64,000 nucleotides of DNA from Pempheris klunzingeri (lineage: Eukaryota; Chordata; Actinopteri; Acropomatiformes; Pempheridae), in assembly GCF_042242105.1 (NCBI RefSeq), contig NC_092032.1, forward strand, positions 14,991,915 to 15,055,914. Direction: 5' to 3'. Within the stretch, counting starts at the first letter, position 1. Every line of letters starts with the position of its first letter. Shown piece after piece: positions 1-14,000 of the stretch. Position numbers and translations under genes: made by a program. Below the pieces are notes generated by a model that saw nothing but the letters and a program-made list of their open reading frames with translations, made no database searches and was not told the DNA's origin.

Positions 1-3000
1 CCCCTCGGGGGGTTCATGCAATCTACTCTTTGAATGAACTGGAAGATGGGAAATCCTACATCTGCTCTGATAGCCGTAAGGTGAAACCTATCAACCTGGC
101 ACTGGCCAGGAAGAAGCTACCGCCGTGGTACAACGCCAGGCCTGTTAGTTCCCGCCGTCGGACGGTGCAGCAGGCCAGGTTCTTCCCCGGCCGGAGCATC
201 CATAAACAGGAGTCGATGGCTGTGCGCACACCAAAGAGGCTACTTGTTTTTCGCAATGGGGACCCCACTGTAAAGCACACAGTGTTGCTTCACAAGAGGA
301 CTACGCCCACTTTTGAGTCCATCCTGGCATATATCTCAGAACTGATCCATTTTCATGTGGTGAAGTTACACACATCTGATGGCAGACGTGTGAGTGGCCT
401 CTGTCAACCCAACACAAACAGCACAATTCATTTCTAAGAGGAAACTAGGATTTTACAAGCGATACAGATACAGCCTTACCTCACAAAACCATGACCATAT
501 TATTACACAACTGCTTTATATAATAAGACTATATTTCAACAGATACATAGATAGACATCTTATCATCTAAATATTTTAGAAACCCTTCATTGACATTGCC
601 CTGTTAGAACATAATGCTAATATACATTTAAGGCTTTGGTAGCATCATTATTGACCCATTAAGAACGGGCTTGAGCCTGGCCTGTAAATAACTGTCACAC
701 GAAAAGAGAAAGCGCTAAGCTCCTTTAGCATCTTACCCTAATGCTACGTACATACTGAGGAAAGGCACTCTGGCCCACTGCACTGCCAGGCTCTGGGTCA
801 TGGATCTATTGTAAATTCAAGTGCCATTTTAAATTGTAGATTTAATCCAAACTTGTCATACATATACATGAATGTAATTATTTATAATAACACTCCCTAA
901 CCTGCATTCTACCCATTCTATCTTGTGCTAAAATGCCATTAGACTGATGAATCCTTTTCTGTCCACTGCAGGTGGATGGTCTCACAGGCTTGATAATGTG
1001 CTCTGGCACTGTAGTGGCTGCAGGCAGGGAGCCATTCAGGCCTGCAAACTACGACATACAGAGCTCACCAGCTCCAACAAAGCTGCCGACCAATCGAATG
1101 GGTGTCAGAAGACTAAAGGCTTTACACCGTAAGTTTACTTAATAATCAGTTGGTTTTTTATGGTTTTTATTTAGTTGATGAGAGCTTATATACTCATTGA
1201 TAGAGCTGTATTCTTATGAAGCATAGAGTGTGTCTGCAGTAATCTACCTGCTCTCATGGGATGAAGGCTGGGAAAGTGCTGAGGCCATGATATTACGTAT
1301 AATACCATAGATGACCTACATACGCCGTCGATGTGGCTGCTGGCTATTGTTCTTCATGAGCTGTGAATAGTTTTGCCATCTTCCTAACGTTTCATTTTTT
1401 CTCTTTCTTTTCCTTTCATGCTTCTGGGACTTCCTCTTCAACATTCCTGCCTATCCTCTTCAATCTTTGTCTGAAATCTTTGGATATTTCTATTTTATTT
1501 TTCAACATGAACCTTTTTTGTACCTGATTGGCTCTTTTGACTGACTGGACAGGCAAAAAGAAATTACTATCATATACCGCAAAGTCAAGAAAAATGTCCC
1601 CCTCATCTGAGAGGTACATCGTGAATCGAATCCATAACTCCATCGCAGAAACTTCATGTGACCTTCCCAGTTACCCCACAAACTCTGTTGACTTTGAGTC
1701 TGGTCATGTGCTGGAGTCAGTAACAGAAACTGAGCGGGACACCTGCCTCGGCGATGGCGCTGGAGGCCAGGACTGCTTGCTGCCCACAGAGGATGACATT
1801 GAGAAGTCCTTTCGAGTGAACCAAGACGGTAGCATGACAGTGGAGATGAGAGTGCGACTGACAATTAAGGAAGAGGAAACCATCCATTGGACGACCACTC
1901 TGACACGCTCAAGTGTGGCCAATCAGCTTAATCTGAACAGTTTACCGGAGCCTGAGGCAGAGGAGGAGAGCATGTCAAAATCAAACTCACCAGACTTACA
2001 AAGTCCTGCTGCCTCCATTAACTCCATACAAAGGGACAAAGCTGAGGATAACAATGACGAGGATCCACCATCGCTGGGCAATGGAGCTTTCAGTGAGAGT
2101 AGTAATGAAGAGGATGATCTAAACATACAGGCGGACATATTGTCCCCCAGGAGAGCTTCAACACCTGGGCACAAGCAAATTAGAAAAAAGCAAGCCTCTA
2201 TGGAAAGCATACATTCAGTGACGGCAGAGGGGATTCAGGAAGGATTGGTTGGGTCTTACTACAGAGAGCAGCATGAACATAGAGCCGTGACAGAGCAGTA
2301 CTGCATGGTCAGACAGAGTAGCACAAGACCGGTGCCCAAACCTAGACAACTTGGCTCTGTGGATGCCAGCAATATACACACCAGAAATGTATCCACATTC
2401 AAATCAGCAGGGCTGACTGAAATCCTACAGACTGAATCCAGCAGAGAGGAGGTCACTGAAACTGTCTTACACATATATGAACAGCAGACCTGCCAGGATA
2501 ATTTCTTTGCAAACCTTTGTGCACAGTCTCCCCCTGGGATTCCTTTTTGCAGGCCAGCTACCTCAGGAACTGGACGACTCAGCTCCAATAATGAGTATGA
2601 ACCCGAGCCCTGGAGGCCATCAACAGCTTCAGAGTCAATCAGCATCTGGAGAGCTGAGAGCATGTCAGTAACATCTGATTTAACTGTGCCCTCACTGATG
2701 ACTCGTACAGTTCAAGCAACAAATGCAGAACAACGATTCCCGAAGTCCACTAAAGACAAAAACAACCCCCAAAAAAGAGAGGTCAATAAAGATAAAAGAG
2801 TATCCTCGAAACCCAAAGTGATCAACAAACGTGTTGGTCGGCTCATGTCACCAAGGAAAAGACAAAAAGAAAGTTCTGCAGAGGCAACAGAGAAACATAA
2901 GAAAGTGAAAACCTTCTCCAGTGCTGGTTTCATTAAGAAAATTTATGGGAATAAATCGAAATCACCAAAAAGCATGACAAAGCCGAAGACGGGATCAATA

Positions 3001-6000
3001 CAAAATGGAGATGGGGATGTTACAGCGAACAGCTCAGAACAGTCGGTAGACACAAACAAATGTAATCTCAAAGACCCAAACACACCAGCAGCATTGAAAG
3101 AAAATACAGGTGAGAAAAGAAATTCTTTTGAGAAAAGCAGGCTGAATATTGATTCCAATGAAGAAAGCCAAATGCGGGGAATACTGATGCGGCAGACATC
3201 AGTGCATCAAGAGAAAAAGAGCGAGAACGCGTCCTGTGATGCCAGCGAAAACATGTCACTCCCGGCTTTTAACTCCTTCAGCTCTGCTACCAATGAATAT
3301 GTGGAAAACTGGCTGGAGAAAGCCCATCTTCATGCCACAGCCTACCCAGATGAGGAGAGAAAAAAATTAGAAGGGGTTACTCTAGTGCAAACAGAAAATG
3401 TCAGGTGTGGAGAGTCTGAAAATGAGGAGACAGAAATAGAAACACACCAAACTCTCAAAACTGACCTGCTTCCGGAGAGCATGCCAGTGGCTTCAGTCAA
3501 ACAGAGAATCCAGTCCTTTGAAAACAAATCATCAAGTCCATCATCTGAGAAAAAAACAGTCAATCAGCAAATCCTCCACAGCCATGAAGCCACTACAAAC
3601 ACAGAAGACTGCAAAAGATTAGGTCAAAATAATATAGCTGAGTTAAAGCCTCTCTTGAATCCTGAATCCTGTCCTGAAATAATTCCACCAGTTCAGAATG
3701 CCTCAACAGAAATGCCGTTAGGTAGTGAATTGGAAAATAACTCAAGTCCAATCAAAATCTTATTTCAAAAAGCAACATTTTCCAGTTCACTCTCAATGGA
3801 GCTGCTACCACCACCACCACCACCTGCTGAAAACACAGAGCTACCAAACACTGAATATTGCGAGATGGATGCATCTCCAGTGGCCAGCAGCCCATTATAT
3901 AGGCTCTCATCAGCGAGCAGTCAAATGTCAGATAATCTTCCATTATCTATCAGTCCAACATCTGACAAGGTCATATTACCTACCGACCACACAACGGAAA
4001 TGACAACATCAGTTCAGACTGACATTCCTTCCACGCTGGAGGAAGCACCATTACCAAGAACTCCATCTATTAAAAGGGCCCCTTTGGTCAGTAATACATC
4101 TCTTGACAGGAAAATGTCTCTCAGAAAGGCTTGTGTGGACAAATATACTTTATGTAGTGATGCCACATCAGACATTACTACATTATCTTCTCCCATCAAC
4201 GCTGTGGGTGATAATGTACTGTCAGACGGCATCTGTCCAACAAGGACACAACAACCTGAGGAGACACAGCAATCAAACAACATCTCGAATTTGATAAATA
4301 GTCCGTTATGTTCTTCTGCGTCTCCTACTAGTTTAACATCTGAGGGGGGAGTGTCATCAGTCAGTATATCATCAAGCGATCTTCCACTTAAAGAGACAAA
4401 AACACGGCTTGCAACTCAAAAAGAGGCATCATCACCTAAACCCCTGGTGAAAAAAGTAAAACCTATGAGCAGCCCGTCTCCAGAGAGAAAACCCCAATCC
4501 AAGATATTCTCTCCTGAATCGACTCGTAATTCTCCCAAATTATCATCATTACGTAACCGCTCTCCTGATAAGACTATGTCACCAAACACAGGAATACGAA
4601 AGCTTGCAACGCCAAACGCAAGCCCCTCCACTGAGAGAAAGCAGCTTTATAAGCCTCAATCACAAAAGAGATCGTCTCCATATTCTCAGTCTCTGGACAT
4701 GGTGTCACCGCCAGTCAGACACAAGTCTGGTAGAAAGCTGCTCTCAAGTAATCTTTCCTCAGACAACGCTTCAGAGCCCACAAATAAGACCCAAAGGAAA
4801 CCATCATCTGAACGAAACCGCCACCAAACGCCACAGTCAATAAAATCAACACCTGATTTGGACCAAACACTAACTTGTAATGCTCTAATGCCACTGGAAG
4901 CTGATCAGAGTCATGAGGCAGATGATCTTATCACAGCAGATCAAGAGGAATCCAGGACAGAAACACAAATAATGTCGCAGCCATTAAACATCACAGATCA
5001 GCCAAACATGAGACCTGTGCTTGAGAAGATTTGCTACTCAATAAAGTCAATAAGACAAATCACACAGAATAAACGTCCGTCGTGTCTGGAGAAGTCCAAC
5101 AGCCTGCCTGACTTCTCCTCTCATGTGGCCTCTACATTTGGCTCATCATCTAAAGCTCTCCTCGCTTTCCTGTCTGTCATGACCCTAAAGGAAGGCATCA
5201 CAAACCGAAACATGGATGAGCTGAACGCAAACCACGTCAGCTGTGCCGAGGCTCTGAAAATGATCTATTCTCTCAAAGAAATAGCGAGCATCGAGGATTC
5301 CCACAGGTTAAACGTTAGCTTGTCAAATTTACAGCAATCCGCTTCCAAGCAGCTCCTGCAAAGTTGGAAGGGCTTTCAGGAACTCAGCGACAAGTGCAAG
5401 AGTCGCAGCTCAACACCCAATGATTCAGAGCTCGTGCTTGTAACTGAGGCTGGCCCTGACAACGACTGTGGCATTGATGAAAATGTTATTGATGAGCTCA
5501 TGGAGGATCTTGACATGCCTGAGATGCTCAAGGAGGAATTGGCCTCTCTGTCAGCGGGTGTCAAAAGTGACAGTGACCGTAATAACGATGTCACGGATGT
5601 TACGCTAGATGAGAAAGCAAATGTTGATGTGAGTTACATCACTGAAAAATTCACAGACATTAACCAGCCAAAACAATCAAGTACTGGTGGTACAACAGAG
5701 ACAGTGAAGCACAAAGACAGCCAGCGGGGGGAGGATGGAGTGGCCACATGTCCACCCGCTGAACCTAATAATGAACACACACCTGAAAAAAGGGAGCTTT
5801 ACGCTCCAGCTCTGGAGGCAAACGTGAATGAAGTAGTCTGCAGCAAGAAAAATCTTGAACAAGACAGTTGTACCTCTGAGGTAGAGGAACAAGATGTGGA
5901 AGGTAATCGGCTGCAGACGCACAGTGAGGAGAGCGTGAGTATTCCAGAGAATGAGCTTACCCATGACGACGAATCAGGTTTAGAGCAGGAGGGGCAGAAG

Positions 6001-8217
6001 ATGCCAAGTGCCAGTAAAGATTTAGAGCAGGAGGTGAGCTGTGAGAAAAGAGTTTCTAGCTCAGAAGCAGAAGAGCACGAAGAGATAGAACAGGAGATCG
6101 AAGAAAGCAACGACTTGTGTAACCCAGAAAGTCACTCTGAGGAGGAAGAGAACAAGAAACCAAGCTCCAATTACTACGTAGAGCTGAATGTAGGAAGGAA
6201 GGCAAGAATATCCAGCCCAGATATTCGAAACACGTCTAAGGAAGAGGAAGAGCAACCGGAGGCTGAATGTCGGGACCTGAGCGACAAAAGTGCTTCATCA
6301 AAACCTGTGAGTCAATCTAAGAAAACCAAAATTACACGTAACTCAGATGTGGATGAGGCATCTTCAGACGAAAAGAAGCAATATAAGAAACTCAAGGTTA
6401 TCGTTGAGGAAGAGCAGGAGAGCGTAGACGAGGAAGAACATTTTGAAGATCCTCCAGATTACGGGAAACAAACAAAAAGAAGAGACTTTAGAGAGTTAAA
6501 TGCTTTGATAGAAGAGACAGATGAGGACAAAGTCAGCTCAGATGATGAGGACCACCATGGTGATAAACCCCAAATCTGTGATCAGACAAAAAGCCAAAAT
6601 ACTATAGAAGCAGATCCAAGCAATTTGATAGAAAATCAGGATTCATATACAAAAAACAACAAAAGCAGTTTGACAAAGTCTGACAGTTTAGGAAAGCGTT
6701 ATAGATTTAATGCTGATGAGGATAGTGGGAATGACCACAGCAGCTGTGAGGAACACGTAGAGGTTGAACAACCAAAGTTCGAAGATGAACTAATCAGCAC
6801 CTCAATTGATGAGGATTTAAGCTACTTTGAGAAAGAATCCAGCTCAGAGGAGGAACATGCAGTTATGAGCAGATACATAGAAGAGAGCTGTGCAGAATAC
6901 CAGGGAGCTCCGGCATTGGCAGCACAGTCTGAGGTTACAAAATGTGAAAAGGCTGCGGCTGAAGAAATATTATCCCAATCTGTCGCAGAGAGAGTAATTC
7001 TTTTGGAAAAGCAAGTTGCTGATGCCCGGAGGAAAAATAATACAACAGATAGTTCGACAATGAAACGCTTCTCACAGAGAAATGCCCCTCCTGAGTCGGA
7101 GGGTGAGGATTCTCCTTCTGATTTGCCCACATCTGGATCGGGTCTTAGCTCTCGATCGGCTCCTCAGTCATCGTTATCTTTCAGCTACGATTCCAGTGGC
7201 GTTATAACCACAGAGCCTGAAGGCAACAGGGTCAGAGCCATCAGGGAAATGTTCCTGGCAAAGAGTGCCACAGATACCCAGCACGGACATCGGCGTATCC
7301 AAAGTTCGAACACTAAGGAGCCATCCGAGTTAAGAGCCGAGACTTCAGCTAGTGCCGGGTATCAGTCTCAGACTTCAAGTGAGCGGTCCAGTGGTGAAGA
7401 GGATTCACCGCGGAAATCCATCACTAAAGGCTTTGTGAGGAGAACAATTGAAAGGCTGTATGGCAAGAAAGATGCTCCTGCTGATGAGGAACCGAGTGAA
7501 AGGCCTCTATCTGCGTCTAAAGAGAAAAAGAAGGAACATTCAAGCATTTTCTCTCCCTTCCACATAGCCCGGTCCTCTGTGTCTGAGTTGTCTTACTTCA
7601 ATTCCACTGGTGCCCTGGACAGCTTGAGTGACGCAACACGATGCATAGCTTTCAATGCACAAGTCGGGCCTGAAGACACTGTCCCTTATGATAACGGCCA
7701 GTGGCTCCTTAGAGACAACACACTAATCAGAAAGTCTGTCTCAGACCCAGCCGGAATTAGCAAAACCTTCACAAACTCTCCTCAAGGCGAAGGGATGTGT
7801 GAGGATACTGAAGAGAACAACCCCAATTCAGTGTGCAGCACAAAGTCTGAAGTGGGAGATAAGAAGAAGTCGTCTTCAGGGAGGTGCACCTACTTCTCTT
7901 TGCCGCACGGCAGTGACTCAGACGCGTGTCAAGATGACCTGAGCACAGTTAGCAAGAGCAGCACAGCGGGAGACAGCATCACAGACGCAAAGGACAATTC
8001 AGAGGACACCAAAACGAGGAACGGCATGCTGCCTGCTGTTACTGACTTTAAGATGATGGATAACAAAGTGCACCCGCTGGTGGAGCTTCCACCTGATGGG
8101 GAGGTTGTAGTTGTGCAGCCTGGGAAAGGTCAGGGGGTTGTGAACAGACGGCTTCAAGAGCCTGATCTGTTGGACTTCCTGTACAATTTTTGTGGACAGA
8201 ATTGCCCCATCCTGTGA
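1..8217 (+). CDS. rp1: rp1, retinitis pigmentosa 1 axonemal doublecortin protein (5' end missing)
   Basis: Coding exons are <1-389, 972-1128 and 1553-8217; codons start at position 3, giving 2402 residues plus stop. Junctions are CGT|GTGAGT, CAG|GTGGAT, CAC C|GTAAGT and ACAG|GC, and they restore one frame. The first exon holds the end of a first doublecortin (DCX) domain and most of a second (around KRLLVFRNGDP, 234-389), which exon 972-1128 finishes (CSGTVVAAGREPFRP). The large last exon has blocks I recall from human RP1: EDDIEKSFRVNQDGSMTVEM (from about 1791), a leucine-rich SSSKALLAFL block (5143-5172), GFVRRTIERLYGKK (7429-7470) and YFSLPHGSDSD (7890-7922), joined by Ser/Glu-rich low-complexity sequence. 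RP1 binds microtubules of the photoreceptor axoneme and organises outer-segment discs (family knowledge). RP1L1 is the alternative, but the DCX linker fits RP1 better. The protein ends CPIL-stop, whereas human RP1, as I recall, continues for roughly 200 residues beyond the matching block. Confidence 0.93.
390..971 (+). other. rp1 intron (between the DCX exons)
   Basis: The donor GTGAGT is at 390 and the acceptor CTGCAG ends at 971. The 582 bases between are AT-rich; I see no other gene or recognisable repeat in them. Confidence 0.9.
1129..1552 (+). other. rp1 intron before the large last exon
   Basis: The donor GTAAGT is at 1129 and the acceptor GGACAG ends at 1552. The split codon C|GC restores Arg and gives a junction reading LHRKKK. 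No other feature is visible inside. Confidence 0.88.
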
Positions 8218-9036
8218 GGACATTTCTTTTGGCTTTTTATCACAGCCACAAAACAAGGACTAAGGACTTTCTTTTGTCTAAAAACGTGTTCAACTGTTGG
8301 GCTACAGTATGATATGTTGTCTTTGGTGCCTACACTTTGATGTTGCCATAGCCTTGGCATAATACACTATCATATGTCAACTCATTTGAGCTAACTGTCG
8401 AATGTGTAACCGTGTGTGACAGATGCACACAGATTTTACTGCATATGTTAAGACCCTGTGATCAGTTTGTCAGTTTATGCTCCTTGTTTAAAGTAAAATT
8501 AGTGAGTGTTTTTGTCGTAACATCTTGATCGTGTATTTGCCATGCACCCTCCAGAGCAGCTCTTTTCTTCTTACAGGTTGTCTGCCAAGAGAACACATGC
8601 CCAGAGTATTACTGTAATCTTGTTTTAAAACTCTTAAAACAGATCAGGTACTCACAGATGTCAGGCAACAAGGCCAATCTCCACTGCACTGAGTGAACAG
8701 GTCAGTTTGTCCGGTCTGTTCAGGTCAAAACTGTGCTGTTTCTTTTCTTACGGTCAAAAAGCAACTGAATATGACAAAGGTTGTGTGCAGGTTGTAGAAA
8801 TTGTCAGTAATTACTCAGTCGGATGCTTAAATGTTTTGTATATTGCGTGTCTAAAGTATACATAAGACATCAAGTGATTTTCACCACTAGCTTCTCACCA
8901 TAGCTCACTACATATTTATCATAAACTAACCTTTGTAGGCAGGATAAATGGTTTAATGGTTTACAATGTGGCAGCTGTGACACTTTTGTCTCTTTAAATT
9001 GATGTGTAAGAATAAATTCATGTGTTTACAAATGCT
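8218..9036 (+). other. rp1 3' UTR with poly(A) signal
   Basis: No coding continues after the TGA at 8215-8217. The first good AATAAA lies at 9011-9016, so cleavage near 9030-9040 is likely. A second AATAAA-like hexamer near 9115 could give a longer form. The exact 3' end is inferred. Confidence 0.6.
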
Positions 9037-9740
9037 GGTTTTTCTTTTACTTTGTAATGACCGTTAGTTACAGACTGAATTAAATCCAAATCAGCTCCAT
9101 CAGTCCAAGATTGGAATAAACATACCGTGCTTTTAGTCTCACAGGAAAAATCAGATCGAGATGATCCCAGTGTCAGTAAAAGTCAGCAGGCCAAGGTGAC
9201 TGCTGGAGATACCTTAGGAAGCTCGGCTCACTTGTTTTCTCCCGCTGATCAGTATCAGAGCTCTGAGGAGGAGCGGAGGCCTCTTGTTTTCTCACTCACT
9301 GCCTGAGGAAGTATCCATGTTGTTCTAAGGTTGTTTTGTTTCTCAGAAGTTGCCACCAAGTTAGCCCGTGTTGTGACAGGAGTGTCGAGGAATGCACTAA
9401 GAGCGGAGTGTTTACAGCTGCAACTACAAAGAGAAAACATGACAGCCAGACAAGTCCCACATTTGACACTTATCTCAAACATATGCGTTTATATATGCGA
9501 TTAATAAGTGCAATTTTTATTGGCATTTAACATTTTGGAGATACTGAATAATCTTACATCAAAATAATGCATGGTGAAACCCTTTAGCACACAAACGATT
9601 ACAGCAATGACCACTAGATGGCAGTGGTGACAAATACAACAATGTCAGACTGAAGAGGGTCTTCCATAGTTCAGGGGTTCAGCAGTAAGTTTAGAGCCCA
9701 TAATCGCACAGTTACTGATTATTCTGGGAAGAAAACCGAG
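9037..9740. other. Gap between convergent rp1 and esco1
   Basis: About 700 bases separate the likely rp1 and esco1 poly(A) sites. A short stretch near 9608-9630 (CCACTAGATGGCAGTGG) resembles the CTCF-like or SINE-type motif common in vertebrate intergenic DNA. I cannot tell whether it is a bound site or a repeat relic. I see nothing else. Confidence 0.4.
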
Positions 9741-11051
9741 CGAGCCGAAATGTTTTAAATTGTTTATTATTTAAATAAATATTTACATAACAGCTTCGTA
9801 TAAATCAAAGTTCTTTTTCTTACACGACACCTTTCTAAACTCAACTGTTTGACGAGAACGAAAGAGAAAATGAGGGATGGATCACGGTGATACTGTAAAT
9901 CTGTGTTGAGAGGGGCAGAGGTTCATCTCAACCCCTCATGTTGATCACTGAGCAAATATTCCTGTTTGCAAACACAAAGGCTGAACCTGCGTGACATCAA
10001 GCAACACTCAAATACGGTTCGACACCTGAGCCTGAAAACCTTGCTCGTCCTTCATTATACGTTTTGTTATAGTATGCATAAATCTACATGATTATTTGAT
10101 ATACATTTTCATTTGTTGTTACTAAGGAATAGGAGGATGATACTCTACACTAACTCAATAAAAAGCCATAACCTATGGCGAGGGAAAAAGAAAAAAACAA
10201 ATCAACATCTTAAGTCACACATTATTCATTCAGGCACAAACAAAGCAATAGACAGCCTTGGTGAAATTAAAAGACATCACTCGTACAGTATAGGCTACAA
10301 TGCCCCGCTAAATGGTGTACAGTATATGGCTCAGCTTGGAAAACTAAACATTTCAGGCAAGGTGATCTAAGAAAATTAGAGCACACGATTAAATGCCCAA
10401 GCTACAGTTCTAACCCACATTGTTGTCCCTCAATTCACCTGCTTTAGGTGATCAGTTTGAAATGTTACATTAAAACATGACAGTGAAATCTAGGGGGCCA
10501 ATGTGGAAAAAATGTCAACCTAAAACCGCCCAGTGGGAAACACACAGCATCTCTGTTAACGGTCAATAGATGGACATGATAAAACCCTTCAATGTACACA
10601 TACTACATCGTGTAAATTACAAAAAAAAATCAAAAACAATGAGGACAAAACTCTAAAATAACCGTTTTATTTGATGCAGTCAGTCGATCTTATGCTTCTC
10701 AGGGATCAAAAGGAAAACAATGAAATGCTCTTTGTTTTCTATTGCTGTCAGGTCATGCATGTAAACTCTATATGTCTAATAAAACCAACTGTTAATTAAA
10801 AATGTATAAAGAAAATACTCTTTTTTCAAAATACTATTCAGGGAGGGATTAAAGGGTGAATTAATAACATTTTTCAACAACACCTCGTTGTTTTCATCCT
10901 GAGATTTAAAACCAATGTGTTTCCTCTCGTAGGAGTAATTTACAAGTTTGTTTTTTTTTTTAAATAAAAAAAGACACTGTTTAGTGACGGTGCATCCCGT
11001 TGGGTCAGAGAGCATCTCGGTTAAATCCATTGCTACCTTTCCTGAAGACTG
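9741..11051 (-). other. esco1 3' UTR
   Basis: The minus-strand AATAAA is at 9763-9768 (TTTATT on the plus strand), downstream of the esco1 stop at 11052, giving a 3' UTR of about 1.3 kb. It is AT-rich. Short open frames here, such as 10113-10370 on the plus strand, have no coding look. Confidence 0.6.
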
Positions 11052-14000
11052 TCATACTGCACCAGTTTTGGGCTGGGACGAGCGTGTCCCACTAACAAAG
11101 TTATAAACCAAAAACTGAGAGGTGCCAAAATAATGTGTGGCAAAGAGTTTCCCATCAGGAGTGGGGTCGGAGAAAGCGATCTCATCTTTGCTCAGGTAGG
11201 AACCGTACACAAAGTTGTTCCTGTGCAAGAGAACAAAGACAAGTTGAGTGTCGTTCGGTTTGTTGTGAGGTGATATAACATCAAATGGTGGCGGTCTGAA
11301 GGCACACTGACCTGAGGCTATCCAGCAGGCGTGAGGCGATGCCCTTGCGCCTCATCATACTGACGACCCAGATGCGGCTGATGCCACAGATGGCAGGCTC
11401 CGGTGTGGTGGAGCAGCACCAAGCTCTCTGACGTTCGAACATCACTTTCTCTCCCTCTGAGCCCTCCGGTACGGGCTCCTCGATCACCCTGTACCCCTGT
11501 GAGCATTTACTAGGCTCAGTATACTTGTGTAGGAATACTCCAATATTTTCTAATCTGGGCCCTATTTTTATATATATTTCTGGTTCAAAATGACTGATAG
11601 ATACAAAAATGTTGGAACTGGTCCAGTAAATCTCCTCAGCTGACAGCCAGAAACTGGATGCAATGGCTGTAATGTAATCCTATAAGGTAACTGGGCCCGA
11701 TAAATGTATGTCCACTAAAAGTGGCTGTTTTTGACTCATATTGTTATTTGAAGTGTCTGACAACATTACGGAAGGGATCCCTACAGAGTTAGACCTATGA
11801 GATCCCTTTTACTTAACCAGAAACACCTGTTATAGCTCTCCCTTCAAAGTCGCCAGACTGAAAACAGTAATTTTACCTCATTGAACAAAGTCGTTGCTGG
11901 TCTGCTGCTGCCTCAATGGCTTAGTTTGTTCTTATTGTGTGTTAAACAAATATTGACTCCTACTGCAGCCCAGTCTAACGATCGGCATAAAGGTTTAAAG
12001 ATACAAAAGTTACCTTTTAAACTAATGCAGTCTGCTGTTCTTTGATTTGTTTTATCATAAAAAACATCTGTGAGCAGAAATTTGGGCTGATAGAAGATTG
12101 CAGTCTCTTACCTCTTGTATGTGCTCTGCAATAAGGCACCCGCCCACTTTCTTGTCATTGGAGATGAAGAGGAAGGTCTTGGTCTGAGAGGGACACTTGG
12201 TCTCCACCTGCTGGAAGCCGAGGTCATTGTCCACCATCTCCCTGATCTCCTCAACCTGAGAAACAAAAGGATTACAAAGAAATAATATGCAGGTGTTTGT
12301 CTGCTTAATTTTTCTTTCAGCCAGTTTATAGATGTTTGTAGTCTGAATGTCGTCATATGTGTCATCAATTCCCAGACTGTAAAATATAGGATACTCTTCT
12401 TCACTCCATTACAGTGTCCTCAATTTGATTGATTGTGCTGTCCTGTGTTACCTCAGTTGAGTCAAGTTAACTAAACTGAATTTCATGTATACAGCCCAAT
12501 TCACCAATTTCCTAAAAAGTCCTATAGCATACAGTATATTTGGAATAATAAAACAATAACCGTGTGTTTCTTTTACCATTGTAATTTATCAGAGGGAAGA
12601 AGGCAACTACATTTCTACTTACAAAGCACACACACAAAAAACATTTTAATTGGTTTAGTGGAAATGTCCTCATCCCACCAACATTAAATAATCCTTTGAT
12701 GGCAAAGGTTAGTCTCTGTAAACATGCCGTACCTTCTTCAGAGCATATTTGGGATCATCTGGCAGGACAAGAATGATCTTGCCATCAGGATACTCTCCCA
12801 GGATCCTCTCCTTTTTCCATCCCTGTAACAGCAAAAATGGTTTATTTATGGAAGAGGAGCTCGTAAGCAATATTTTCATTGTCCTATGAGCCACTCATGT
12901 TCTTTATTTCCTGTGTACGTTAACTTCTTATGTGCAAAAACTTTACAAATATCCCTACCACATTATAATTGATACTCTGACTGTTCAGCAGATATCTTTG
13001 CTTCAGACTTTTGGTTCATTAATCCGGTTATATAAAGTGCTGTTATTGTCAGCTATATCTAACACATGTTAAGCTCCATCATTTCATAGCTACATCCTCT
13101 TGCATGCTGCTGCAACAACACGGGATAATTGAATGTTAATGAAATGATAGAAATTTGCAAGTGTGTGGAGTATCAGATATCAAAATACTGAACGATGGAT
13201 ACTGGTGCCATCACAAACATCGCAGTTACTGACTCGTTTTTATTAAGTTCTTTTGACTTTAGTGGTGACAGAACAAATCTGTGTCAAACGTGTGCTTCAA
13301 AGCCAGTACTGAGGAGGCGCTTCACTCACACTAATACCTGCAGCATGCACCACACACCACACCCTCAGTGTAGTTTTAGAAAAAAACCCACTATACATAG
13401 ATGCATCTGTGTATCGCCCTTAATGAGTCGATATTGTGAGACAAACAACAGACGTGTCGTTTAAGGAAATTAACTCTCACCACATATTTGACAGCGCTGA
13501 TGAACTGGTTGTGGAAGAGTAAATGTTGAGATTCATCTTCAGGGTTTGCGGCGGAATAGAGCATCCCACACACACTGCAGGCCACTGCTCCGAAATGCTT
13601 CTGTCCTGCATCCTACGAGACAAATAAAACAACGCATCACTCTTTACATCTGAAGACATCCTATAAATAAATACGAGAATTTCTTTAGCTACCCTTGGTG
13701 ATGGTGAACAGCTCACAAGGCCTCAACCTGCTGTTTCTTTGCTTGCTATTTTCTGATGAACTAAAACAAAAGCAACTTAGATAAAGTCTGATCTCTTATT
13801 TTCTTGCTATGCACTGTATAATAAGTGGCAGATGATCTAAAATACTGACTGTAGAAGGACTTGGAGGCACAGAAGGTCTGCAATTTAAACAGGTAGGAAG
13901 AGGGAGGTAATAATTCACTCACAATAATGGTTTGGGTGCCGTCTTTGTCAGCCTCCTTTAGTTTCTTGACTTCTTTTTGCAGACAAGCATCAGACAGAGG

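Noticed and set aside
1502-1864. 120-codon minus-strand frame at the start of the large rp1 exon
   Set aside because: Fully antisense to clear rp1 coding sequence; a shadow frame.
10113-10370. 85-codon plus-strand frame near the esco1 3' end
   Set aside because: Lies in the esco1 3' UTR, with AT-driven Lys/Asn/Ile composition and no domain. Chance frame.
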